From Phnomibacter ginsenosidimutans (lineage in GTDB: Bacteria > Bacteroidota > Bacteroidia > Chitinophagales > Chitinophagaceae): a stretch of 64,000 nucleotides of DNA. The position numbers were made by a program, and so were the translations under genes. Positions 28,315 through 37,120 of this stretch are shown here, one piece after another. Within the stretch, counting starts at the first letter, position 1, and every line of letters begins with the position of its first letter. A model generated the notes under the pieces. It searched no databases and was not told the DNA's origin. It saw only the letters and a program-made list of their open reading frames with translations. The stretch spans positions 1,418,501-1,482,500 of the forward strand of contig NZ_CP046566.1 in NCBI RefSeq assembly GCF_009740285.1. Direction: 5' to 3'.

Positions 28315-29858
28315 CTACACAGGAAAGCCTGCTTCCTTAAGTTCATTTAACTCATGTTCCGTGAATTTACCTTTTATTCTATTCATTTGTCGTGGACTTT
28401 CTCTTTTACGTTTTACCCAATGGTGTAATTTGATTGGCTCTCCATTTGTCAAAGTGATAGGAAACCATCGGCCTTCACTTTTTCTGTATGCTTTCCATTC
28501 AGCAGTTCTATCAACAGTGCCAGGATGCATCTTTCCCCAAACTGGCTTTTCGTGAAAATGAAATTCCCAAGCAAATTCAATGTCCTTAATTGTCTTATCG
28601 TCTAGCTTCTCCTTTTTTTTGATGTGCTTGAAAAATCTTGTTCTCCAATCCAATTTATTTGGATTTTCAGCTTTATACAAATCTTCAATTAATCTTGCTA
28701 TTACGTTTTCAACTGTTCTACTTGTATTAGCATAATCAAAACCTGTTTCTTCAATTCTTTTTCTTATGTCAAGTTTCTTGCCTTTTTTGTTTGCTTGTGA
28801 AATTCCAATTAACCAAGTCCCAAGCTTTTTGCCTTTGTAAGTGTATGATTGATTTTGTACTATTTTTTCGTTGTTAGCTATTGCGTCTTTCAACAGTTCA
28901 AGCCATTCTTGTACTATTAATTCTTCCCTTAATTTGTGGCCGTCTCCAAAATAAAATCCGACTGCTGTTAATTTGTCAATATGTTCTTGTGGCATTTTCA
29001 GTTCTGGATGCTTGTACAGGAGTTTTTGCTTAATGTACCAAGCATGTAAAACATGGTCTGCGTAATCTCTTTTAACTGTAAATGTTCCAAACTCTTCCTT
29101 GTATGCTTTAAGCCGTTCAAACATGTAGTCCCATTTTTGCAAATAGGCATCAGTAATCGTCAGGACATGGTTCTTATATTTCTTTCGGGGTTTGTTATCT
29201 GTAATTTCAAGGTTTCCTAATTCCCCAATTTCAGGTAGCTTAACTTTTTTGTTTCTTTTCCGTTCGGATTAACAGTATAGTTTACTTGATACTCAAAATT
29301 TTCAGTCGGTATTAAGCCATCTGCAAATAGTTTGTCAATATGTGCTTGTGTTACAAATTCAAGGTTAGGGTCAGAAAAATCAAGGAGAGGAGAAAAATAA
29401 TCTTTGAGTTGATTTAAAACTTTCATTCCAGCACTGTCTTGATTACTGAAATCAAGTAATAATGAACATTCTACATTGTAGAATAAACCTGTCTTGGTTA
29501 AATTGGAAGAGCCAGTAATAATTCTATTCTTAGCCCCTTCAAATAGGTAAACCTTTGGGTGATAAATAAAAATGTCAGAGTTGTAGATATAGGTTGAAAC
29601 TCCTAATTCAAGCAATAGTTCTAATGCTTCTTTTGATGTTATAAACTCGTTGCGTCCTACGAAGAATGTAATTTTCCGATTTTCAGAAATTGCTTGCTGA
29701 ATAAAAGGTTTTAACTCTAAAATACCTGGCTTGCGAATGAAAGCTACAAAAACTGTTATGTCCGTGAAAACAGGATTTTTAATAGACGAGCAAATGTAGT
29801 TGCCACAAGTTTCATTGTCGTCCTCATGAATACCGTGTCCTATAAATTCAACTATCAT
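28315..29858 (-). CDS. PLD-like nuclease fused to helicase-associated domains (frameshifted)
   Basis: About 514 residues when two frames are joined by adding one T to the T6 run at 29,245-29,250; the read-through is KETKKVKLPEIGELGNLEIT. The N-terminal part (about 1-180) is a phospholipase D-like domain with one HKD motif: His100 and Lys102 in IYHPKVYLF and the GSSN motif at 116-119. The C-terminal part has three stretches resembling helicase-associated (HA) domains, e.g. KLGTWLIGIS...LDIRKRIEETGFDY, each starting with a Trp and ending in GF. In relatives a DEAD-type helicase is normally part of such proteins; here none is present. The gene is clearly more A/T-rich than its surroundings, a sign of transfer. 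A defence or mobile-element role is inference. Confidence 0.7.
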
Positions 29859-30041
29859 TGTCTGTTAGTAGGGGGCGTTTAGAATAACGTACAACGTAAA
29901 GGGCTTGCTGCTGTGGCGGCATTCATTGAACGTCTGCCCGTAACCGCTGCACCGTTTTATTTAATTGTTGAAGATAAGACTTAAAAGCCTGGCTTTATTT
30001 GTCATGCTGAAACTGCTGTTGATGATTGCAAATAGCCGAAG
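29859..30041. other. Intergenic region with repeat-like GC-rich segment
   Basis: The A/T-rich flanks enclose a GC-richer segment near 29,885-29,955 (GTACAACGTAAAGGGCTTGC, then TGTGGCGGCATTC). It differs from the DNA on both sides and loosely resembles 465-500. It may be the scar or edge of an acquired block. No gene is seen. Confidence 0.3.
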
Positions 30042-30710
30042 TTACAGCTGTCGCCCCGCCATAGCGGCAAACCCATTGTTGTGCGAATTCATGGTACTCC
30101 TAATAGATTCGATTTTACTCGAGATTGTCGAAGCGAAGCCATATGCGTTCCAGCTAAAATAATCGGTTAACTCATAGTCCTTTCTCTTGTATGAATTGTC
30201 GGCTCCTTTAGTAACGACAACAAGAAAATTTCTTTTGTTTCTGCCAATTGGTTTTGTCAAGATTGCTGTCAGAGTAATGTCCGTCCAAGAAATTAACTGT
30301 TCATCGTCAAATCGAATCCCAGTGCCGTTTAGACTTATTTTTCTGTCGGACTTTTGCATTGTCCTCCAATAAATTGTCAAATGAATTACTAGTCCCGCAA
30401 TGCATAGCAAAAGCACAGCCGACAAAATTTTAATCATGCCCATTAAAACTAGCCCGACAAACGGCCACAACAGAATAATACCAAAGAAACCTTTCACTGG
30501 CCTTGGATGAAACTCGAAGTCAGTTACATCATCTGTTCTTTTAAGCCCTGGAAAATTGTTGGTCTGTTCTAGAATAAAAGATGGTCCCAAAAACTTTTCA
30601 ATTTTAGATTCTTTTAATTCTTCTTGTTCCTTAAGCCATTTGTAAGATTCATTCAAGGATAGTATCGTTTTAGTTTCGCACAACTCAAAAATAGACGACA
30701 CTCGCCACAT
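30042..30710 (-). CDS. Membrane protein of unknown function
   Basis: 222 residues. Two adjacent membrane helices (about 76-117: FFGIILLWPFVGLVLMGMIK, then ILSAVLLLCIAGLVIHLTIY) separate a polar N-terminal part from a C-terminal domain with alternating strands (ISLNGTGIRFDDEQLISWTD, RNFLVVVTKGADNSY) that resembles a bacterial PH-like domain. The family is not recognised. It shares the A/T-rich composition of the neighbouring PLD-HA gene and the same direction. Confidence 0.65.
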   Translation of the reverse strand: MWRVSSIFELCETKTILSLNESYKWLKEQEELKESKIEKFLGPSFILEQTNNFPGLKRTDDVTDFEFHPRPVKGFFGIILLWPFVGLVLMGMIKILSAVLLLCIAGLVIHLTIYWRTMQKSDRKISLNGTGIRFDDEQLISWTDITLTAILTKPIGRNKRNFLVVVTKGADNSYKRKDYELTDYFSWNAYGFASTISSKIESIRSTMNSHNNGFAAMAGRQL

Positions 30711-30858
30711 TTTCTACATTGATAATCAATCTTTTTTTTTAAGTCAATCCACATTGTCTGTATTGTTCAAACCGATTGAATGTTCGTTGATAATAATCAT
30801 GATGTGCAGGCTTGATACTTCTTTCTTGCCCTAACTTCATCCTTCCCAATTCCACCCC

Positions 30859-32214
30859 ATGCGTCGTTTCTTTAACATACTGTTTCGGGTCGTTATCACG
30901 GTGTTGGTATTGCTGCTGCTGGCGGTGCCCTTTGTGGTGCGGCGGGTAGATCGTACGCCGTACGCCCAAACCGATTGGTACCGGCACATGATGCAGCGCC
31001 TCGATAGCCTGGCGGCTACGCATCCGCCGCCCGTAGCCGATACCGTGCTGCGGGTGGGCTATGCCAAGGTAAACATTACGCCCAACCATGCCGTACCTAC
31101 GGCGGGCTATGGCAAGCGGGAGGGCAGGCCCGTGCTGCAGGTGCACGATAGCTTGTTTGTACGCACACTGTGGTTGCAGCAGGGCAATACCAAGGCCGCC
31201 ATCGTGAGTGCCGACTTGCTCATTATTCCTCCTGAGGTGACGCAACAGGTGAAGGCACGGTTGTCCGCCGCCGGTATTGAGTGGAACAATGTATTCATCG
31301 GTGCCACGCATACGCACAACAGCATGGGTGGCTGGGGTAAAAACTATATTGGTGAGTTGTTTGCAGGTACGTACAATCAGGAGTTGGTGAACAATCTGGC
31401 GGCGCAAATTATTCAGAGCATGGCACTGGCAGCCAGGCATGCCACTGGGGCACAGTTGGTATACGAAGAACGGCAGGCACCCCAACTGGTGCGCAACCGG
31501 GTGCTGGGCGATTCGGCGCCAGAGTACCATGTGTTGCATTCGCTGCATGCCTTGTTGCATAGTGGCGAGACCGTGTCACTACACAGTTTTGCGGCCCATG
31601 CCACCACCTTGAGTGATTCGGTGATGCAGCTCAGCCGCGATTATCCCGGTGCTTTGCTGGCACAGCTGGAGCAACAGCAACGTTTTGCCATGTACATGGC
31701 AGGTGCGGTGGGCAGCATGGGGCCGGTGGAGCCCGATGGCAGCGATTGGCAACAACTTTCATACATGGCCAATGGTTTGGCCGATACATTGCAGCATGGT
31801 GCTTTCAAAAAGTCGGTTCCACTCGGCGATGTGCTGTGGCCGGTAACACTGCCGCTAGAGCTACGGGAGCCGCAGTGGCGGTTCACGCAAAACTGGTGTT
31901 TCAGGCATTGGTTGTGGAGCCGCTTGTATGGCGATTATCCGGCTGAAGTTAAAGCGCTGAAAATAGGCGACCTCTTACTGGTGGGCATGCCCTGCGATTT
32001 TGGTGGCGAACTGATGGCGCCGCTGCAAGCCTATGCACAGCAAAATGGCAAGCACCTGATGGTGACCAGTTTCAACGGTGGTTATTGCGGCTACATTACC
32101 CCCGACAACCGCTACGATGCCGAAGGCTACGAAACAAGGGTGATGAACTGGTTTGGCCCGGGCAATGGGGCGTATTTCAGCGAAGTAATTCGCCGTTTGT
32201 TGGACATTATGTAA
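30859..32214 (+). CDS. Neutral/alkaline ceramidase-like protein
   Basis: 451 residues. An N-terminal hydrophobic segment (FFNILFRVVITVLVLLLLAV) is a signal anchor. The rest resembles the N-terminal catalytic domain of neutral/alkaline non-lysosomal ceramidases: LRVGYAKVNITPNH, then TAGYGKREG, and GATHTHNSMGGWG with His residues that would bind zinc. FAAHATTLS offers another likely ligand. Related enzymes hydrolyse the amide bond of ceramides; many Bacteroidota make sphingolipids, but substrate use here is not shown. It converges on the helicase gene with only 29 bases between the stops. Confidence 0.75.
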   Translation: MRRFFNILFRVVITVLVLLLLAVPFVVRRVDRTPYAQTDWYRHMMQRLDSLAATHPPPVADTVLRVGYAKVNITPNHAVPTAGYGKREGRPVLQVHDSLFVRTLWLQQGNTKAAIVSADLLIIPPEVTQQVKARLSAAGIEWNNVFIGATHTHNSMGGWGKNYIGELFAGTYNQELVNNLAAQIIQSMALAARHATGAQLVYEERQAPQLVRNRVLGDSAPEYHVLHSLHALLHSGETVSLHSFAAHATTLSDSVMQLSRDYPGALLAQLEQQQRFAMYMAGAVGSMGPVEPDGSDWQQLSYMANGLADTLQHGAFKKSVPLGDVLWPVTLPLELREPQWRFTQNWCFRHWLWSRLYGDYPAEVKALKIGDLLLVGMPCDFGGELMAPLQAYAQQNGKHLMVTSFNGGYCGYITPDNRYDAEGYETRVMNWFGPGNGAYFSEVIRRLLDIM

Positions 32215-32243
32215 ACAGCACGTACACAGATTGCTGACAATAG

Positions 32244-35200
32244 TCAGGCGTTGAGTGCCGCTGCCATTTTGCGGATGCGTTCTTCCAGATTTTCGGAAGA
32301 CAGATTGTTGCGGTTGAGTCCGTCGGCAATAATGGGGAAAGAGAGTGGAGTAAACTTCTCCGGCCAGCGAATGATGATATCATGTTGCTGAATGCGCTGC
32401 AAGGCTTGTCGTAGCCGCACTTCTTCCATTTGTTGTTCGTACACTTCCTGATAGGCCTGCCGCAGCAGCAGGTTGTCGGGGTCAAAATCTTTAAACACTT
32501 TAAAAATCAGCGATGCTGATGCCTGCAGGTGCCGGGCTTTTTTTTGCTCACCGGGCATGCCCTGAAAAATGAGACCGCCAATCACGGCAATGTCTCTGAA
32601 TTTGCGCATGGCCATTTCTACATGGTTGGCGCTTTGCTGCATGGCCAAAAACAAATCTTCGGTGCTGAATAACGCATGCACATTGCTGTCGTCTACCGGT
32701 ATGGGTTTGTCGCTCAGCAGTTCAAAGCCATAATCATTCATGGCAATGGAAAAAGTAATGGGCATACTGCGGCTGATGCGGTAGGCCAGAATGGCACTCA
32801 TGGCTTCGTGTACGGCCCGACCTTCAAAGGGATACACCAGCAGGTGAAAGCCTTCTTTGCTTTCGTGGTGCTCTATCAGCAGCTCGTTGTTGCGGGGAAT
32901 GTGGGAGAGTTGGGATTGTAATTCGAAGAGGGGGATGAGGGCCTGGAGTTCGGGGGAAGTTTCTGCCTTTGCCCTCCTCTCCACCGGAGAGGGGCTGGGG
33001 TTGAGCAAATCATTGTCTTGTATTGCCCCCCTCTCCACCGGAGAGGGGCTGGGGGTGAGGCCGTTCTTCAAATGCTGTCCCTCATGTCTATTCCCCACAT
33101 ACTCCCTCCACCATTCCGGTCTTGCTTTTTGCAGTCTTTCCTGAATAGTCGCTACACTATCTATTGCTGCTAACCTGTTCCTGATTTTTTCTAAAACGGT
33201 AATTTGATTTTTTTCAATCTCACTGTTCCAGAATCGCATGATGCCGTAGCCATGTTCCGATAAGTGGCAGGCCCTGAAAAAATCTGCTTTGGCGTTGTCC
33301 GGGTCTCTATGCACTGAACCATCTAATTCAATGATGAGTTTTTTCTCGAGGCAAACAAAATCAGGAATGAAGAACAATACAGGGTGCTGTCTTCTGAATT
33401 TGTATCCATCCAGTTTTCTATTGCGCAGGTTTTGCCACAGTAGTTTTTCTGCAACGGTGGGCTCTTTGCGCATTTCTTTTGCATGCTTGAGCAGGGTAGG
33501 CCATTGCTCGGGGCTGGTGGTCATGTAGCCTGGTCTAGTCTTCTCTTCATTTGACCTCACCTCTTGCCCCTCTCCAAGGGAGAGGGGTAGAAGCGATTGC
33601 TTTTCAATCAATGACGCAGCCTCCCCAATCGTCCTTCTCAACACCATGCCCAAATTAGCAGTCAGGCTCATGCGGCCGCCCATCCAGCTGGGTACAATGG
33701 CTTTTTTCTTGCTGCTTTTGCGCACCATCACGGTCATGTCTTTCAGCTGTACCAGTTCGAGGTTGCGACCGGCCAGTGTAAACACATCGCCGGGGTCCAG
33801 CCGGCTGATAAACCATTCTTCAATATGACCCACATAGCCGCCGGTTACAAACTTTACCTTCATCATGGCATCGCTTACAATGGTGCCAATGTTCATGCGG
33901 TGGCGCAGTGCCAGTCTTCTGCTGGTTATTTTGTACACGCCTTCTATCACTTCCACTTTGCGGTACTCATCGTATTGCTGCAGGGCCTTGCCGCCTTCGG
34001 TAATGTGTAGCAATACCTGCCACCATTCCTCTTCCGTCATGGTTTGAAAGCACCAGGTACTTTGTACCATGGGCAGTATGTGCTCCGGCCGAAAGCCATC
34101 GCCTACGGCCAGCGTACACAAAAACTGACACAGCACATCAAAGCACAAAGCCAGCGGATCCTTGCTTTCCATTTCGCCATCCTCAATGGCGGTTTTGAGT
34201 GCCGCTGCCTCCACCAGTTCCAAGGCATGTGTGGGCAAAAAATACACGTTGCTCACTTCACCGGGTTGATGACCAGCCCGGCCAGCCCGCTGCAAAAAAC
34301 GAGACACACCTTTGGGTGAACCCACTTGTATCACCGTATCTACCGGACGAAAATCAACACCCAAATCGAGGCTGGCCGTGGCAACTACAGCTTTAAGTGT
34401 ATGGGTATGCAAAGCTTCTTCCACCCATAGGCGTAGCTCTTGTTCAATGCTGCCGTGGTGCAGTGCTATGGCTCCTGCCAACTGAGGGGCTACATCGAGC
34501 AGGGTTTGGTACCACCGCTCCGCCATCCCTCTTGTATTGATGAAGATGAGAGTGGTGTTGCTTCGCTCAATAATGGGCACCACTTTTTCAGCCAGCTTAA
34601 TGCCGAGGTGTCCAGCCCAGGGATATTTTTCAATCTCATCAGGAATGATGCTGTGCACGGCAATGTCTTTGCGCATTTGTGCTTTCACAATCACACCGGG
34701 TTGCTGCAAGGGGCGCAACAACACTTCACGGGCTTCATCGAGGTTGCCGATGGTGGCGGAGATACCCCAGAGTAATGGTTGATGGTTGCTGGTTGGTAGT
34801 TGGTAGGAGCCCTCACCCCCGCCTCTCCCTAAAGGGCGAGGAGCCAGGAATGTATCGTCTTTGTATTGCTGCAGGTGGCCGGCGGCGTATTGGCCTTGCA
34901 GGTAGGCAATGGCTAATTCAACTTGTACGCCACGTTTGCTGCCGAGCAGTTCATGCCATTCATCAACGGCTATTACTTTGAGATTGGTAAAAAGGATAGA
35001 TGGCCCTTCATGGCCAGTAGCAATTGCAGGCTTTCGGGGGTGATGATGAGCACTTCCGGCATTTGCTTTTTTTGCCGTGCTCTTTCGCTGGTCTCGGTGT
35101 CGCCATTGCGGATGCCTACCTGCCAGGGCAGACCAATGTCGGAGATAGCTTCCTGCATGGCACGACCCAAATCTTTGGCCAATGCCCGCAGTGGTGTAAT

Positions 35201-35461
35201 CCACAGCAATTGCAGTCCGTTGTTTTTTTGTTGCTGCCAATTGGTAGGATGCGCATCAATAAACTGAATGATGCTGCCGAGAAAAACAGAAAAGGTTTTA
35301 CCACAACCCGTTGGTGCATTAACGATACCGCTGTCGCCCCGCAGCATGTGTGCCCATGTTTCTTCTTGAAAGGCAAAGGGGGATAATGCTTTCCCCGCCA
35401 ACCATTGAGTGATGATGGCGGTGCCGGGGGAAGGCGTGATATGTGGCTGTTGGTTTTTCAC
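32244..35461 (-). CDS. Ligase-associated Lhr-like DEXH helicase with inserted DUF559 domain
   Basis: DNA repair helicase of about 1072 residues, longer than the roughly 820 usual for the group. Walker A is PTGCGKT (50-56) and motif II is VDEWHELLG. SATIGNLDEA and QRAGRAGHQPGEVS are helicase motifs III and VI. ASLDLGVDFRPVD is also typical. The two frames join if one A is added to the A5 run at 34,989-34,993. Two in-frame additions explain the excess length: about 25 residues at 34,776-34,855 and about 210 residues at 32,955-33,600 carrying a DUF559 nuclease-like domain. The conserved C-terminal part resumes at SPELQALIPLFELQSQL. It lies 27 bases beyond the ligase stop, in the same operon. Confidence 0.85.
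32972..33000. repeat. GGAGAGG palindrome, copy 1
   Basis: CCTCTCC ACC GGAGAGG at 32,976-32,992, followed by GGCTGGGG. It is inside the helicase reading frame (minus-strand peptide PSPSPVERR) and about 54 bases from copy 2 in the same orientation. Confidence 0.8.
33025..33060. repeat. GGAGAGG palindrome, copy 2 (inner arm of the DUF559 element)
   Basis: CCTCTCC ACC GGAGAGG at 33,030-33,046 followed by GGCTGGGGGTGAGG. On the minus strand the order is CCTCACCCCCAGCCCCTCTC(C). It encodes LTPSPSPVERG in the helicase frame. Confidence 0.8.
33555..33592. repeat. GGAGAGG palindrome, copy 3 (opposite arm of the DUF559 element)
   Basis: CCTCACCTCTTGCCCCTCTC(C) then AAG GGAGAGG, 33,555-33,585. It is inverted relative to copy 2, so the tails with CCTCACC point toward each other across the DUF559 region. 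On the minus strand it encodes LLPLSLGEGQEVRS. Confidence 0.8.
34776..34855. repeat. Solo palindrome plus word-run inserted in the helicase frame
   Basis: A GGTTGATGGTTGCTGGTTGG word-run (34,777-34,807) is followed by CCCTCACCCCCGCCTCTCCC and a degenerate partner arm (34,810-34,845). In the helicase frame it adds about 25 residues (LAPRPLGRGGGEGSYQLPTS) just before the conserved LLWGISATIGN, where relatives run on directly. Confidence 0.6.
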
Positions 35462-35488
35462 GAATAAGCTTGGTCAAATGTAGCGGCA

Positions 35489-37120
35489 TTATTTGCTGCT
35501 GCTGTTGCCATACTGCTGCAACAATTGTTTCAAATCATCGAGGGTATTGATTTCTGAAGCTGGTTTGTCTTTGCGCCAGCGGTTGATGCGGGGAAAACGC
35601 AGTGCCACACCGCTTTTGTGCCGGTTGCTGGCGGCAATGCCTTCAAAAGCAATTTCAAAAACGAGTTCTGGTTTTACGGTTCTCACTGGGCCAAACTTTT
35701 CAATGGCATGTTTTTTTACAAAGGCATCCACTTCGGCAAATTCTTTATCAGTAAGGCCGCTGTAAGCTTTGGTGAATGATACCAGTTTATCTCCATCTCT
35801 TACAGCAAAAGTGTAATCGGTGTAGAGATTGCTCCGGCGGCCGTGGCCTTTTTGCGCATAAATCATCACGGCATCAATGGTGAGCGGCTCTATTTTCCAT
35901 TTCCACCAATCGCCTACTTTGCGGCCCGTTTGGTACACACTGTTGCAGCGCTTCAGCATCAGACCTTCTGCCTTTTGGTCGCGGCTGTAGCGGCGTTGTT
36001 CGGTGAGTGATGTCCAGTCGTCTGCTGTTACAACGGGTGACATAAACAAGCCCGGGAGCGGATGTTCTTGCAATAGTTTTTCCAGCAAGGCACGTCTTTC
36101 ACTGAGCGGCGTTTGGCGAATATCTTCACCTTTCCATTCCAGCAAATCGTAGGCAATAAAACCCACTGGTGATTGTTGCAATAATTTTTTCGATACTATT
36201 TTACGGTTGATACGTGTTTGCAGTTGTGCAAATGGACCAATGTGTTCGGGAATGCTGTTGGCATTGGGTTGTAAGGCTACTATTTCACCATCCAGCACAG
36301 TGCCGGCAGGCAATTTTTTTTCCCAGCCATGAAACTCCGGCAAATGATCGGTGAGCAATTCTTCGCCTCGGCTCCAGATGTACAAGGCATCCCGCACAAT
36401 CACTTGCCCACGGATGCCGTCCCATTTCCATTCGGCCTGCCAATCGGTAATGGGGCCAAGGCTTTCAGGTTCCTCTCCTAAAGGATACGCCAGGTAAAAC
36501 GGATACGGTTTGCTGCTGTCGGCAGTGGTATCGCCGCTGAGTACCAGCTCCGCAAAAGAGGTATTTGATGGATCCCAGTTGCCGCTGATGCGATGGGCCA
36601 AAACGGATGCATCAATGCCCGTGGCTTTTTGCAACGCATTCACCATGGTTTGCTGGCTTACGCCAATGCGAAAACCACCGGTGATGAGTTTGTTGAACAC
36701 AAAGCAAGCATCAAAATCCATTTGCTGCCAATGCTGAAGGATAAACGCTTTTCGGGTTTCTTCATCTGTTTTTTGCAGCGATATGAAAGAAGCAATGAGC
36801 TGTGATAAGCTGGGTAACGCATGTTGTATTGCTGCTGTGTTTTTTTGCGTCGCCAGCAACGCAATGGTTTCTGCCAGATCGCCCACGGTATGGTAGCATT
36901 CTTCAAACAGCCAGGCAGGTGTTTGTGTGAGTTCAATGCAGCAATCGGTAAGTATGCGGGTGTTGACAAAACGCTTGGGCCTGCGTCCGCTGAATATGGC
37001 AATGGTCCATACTTTATCGGCGTCATCGGCAGTTTGGAAGTACTGCAACAATGCCTGCAACTTCTCGTTGGTTTTGGTGCTGCTGCCCACTTCCTGTACC
37101 AGTTGTGCAAATGCTTTCAT
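35489..37120 (-). CDS. ATP-dependent DNA ligase
   Basis: 543 residues. The adenylated lysine is Lys232 in AEWKWDGIRGQ (motif I, KxDGxR). Motif III is in GFIAYDLLEWKGEDI, motif IV in KAEGLMLKRCNS, and motif V in WWKWKIEPLTIDAVMIYAQ. The N-terminal 200 residues are the helical DNA-binding domain, and an OB domain ends the protein. It seals nicks using ATP and is the namesake of the ligase-associated repair set. Its ATG overlaps the exonuclease stop by 4 bases, so the two are translationally coupled. Confidence 0.95.
   Translation of the reverse strand: MKAFAQLVQEVGSSTKTNEKLQALLQYFQTADDADKVWTIAIFSGRRPKRFVNTRILTDCCIELTQTPAWLFEECYHTVGDLAETIALLATQKNTAAIQHALPSLSQLIASFISLQKTDEETRKAFILQHWQQMDFDACFVFNKLITGGFRIGVSQQTMVNALQKATGIDASVLAHRISGNWDPSNTSFAELVLSGDTTADSSKPYPFYLAYPLGEEPESLGPITDWQAEWKWDGIRGQVIVRDALYIWSRGEELLTDHLPEFHGWEKKLPAGTVLDGEIVALQPNANSIPEHIGPFAQLQTRINRKIVSKKLLQQSPVGFIAYDLLEWKGEDIRQTPLSERRALLEKLLQEHPLPGLFMSPVVTADDWTSLTEQRRYSRDQKAEGLMLKRCNSVYQTGRKVGDWWKWKIEPLTIDAVMIYAQKGHGRRSNLYTDYTFAVRDGDKLVSFTKAYSGLTDKEFAEVDAFVKKHAIEKFGPVRTVKPELVFEIAFEGIAASNRHKSGVALRFPRINRWRKDKPASEINTLDDLKQLLQQYGNSSSK

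Larger units (their letters stand above)
33025..33592 (-). mobile_element. DUF559 element bracketed by inverted palindromes, inserted in frame
   Basis: The outer palindromes CCTCTCC-ACC-GGAGAGG (33,030-33,046) and CCTCTCC-AAG-GGAGAGG (33,569-33,585) carry matching 21-base arms in opposite orientation (33,040-33,060 and the complement of 33,555-33,575), identical at 18 positions: the outer nine and inner seven bases match, and the middle five vary. Between them lies a DUF559 domain of about 120 residues: EPTVAEKLLWQNLRNRKLDG, then FRRQHPVLFFIPDFV and KKLIIELDGSVH, a PD-(D/E)XK-like, Vsr-related core. The whole is free of stops and in frame with the helicase. An internal ATG at 33,524 could also start it independently. 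Confidence 0.65.

Noticed and set aside
30739-31560. 273-residue frame opposite the ceramidase-like gene
   Set aside because: Antisense shadow of a better supported gene; His/Gln-rich with no domain.
32955-33600. Intein inside the helicase
   Set aside because: The insert has no Cys/Ser at the N-terminal junction, no His-Asn at the end, and no splicing blocks. A DUF559 domain between palindromes fits better.
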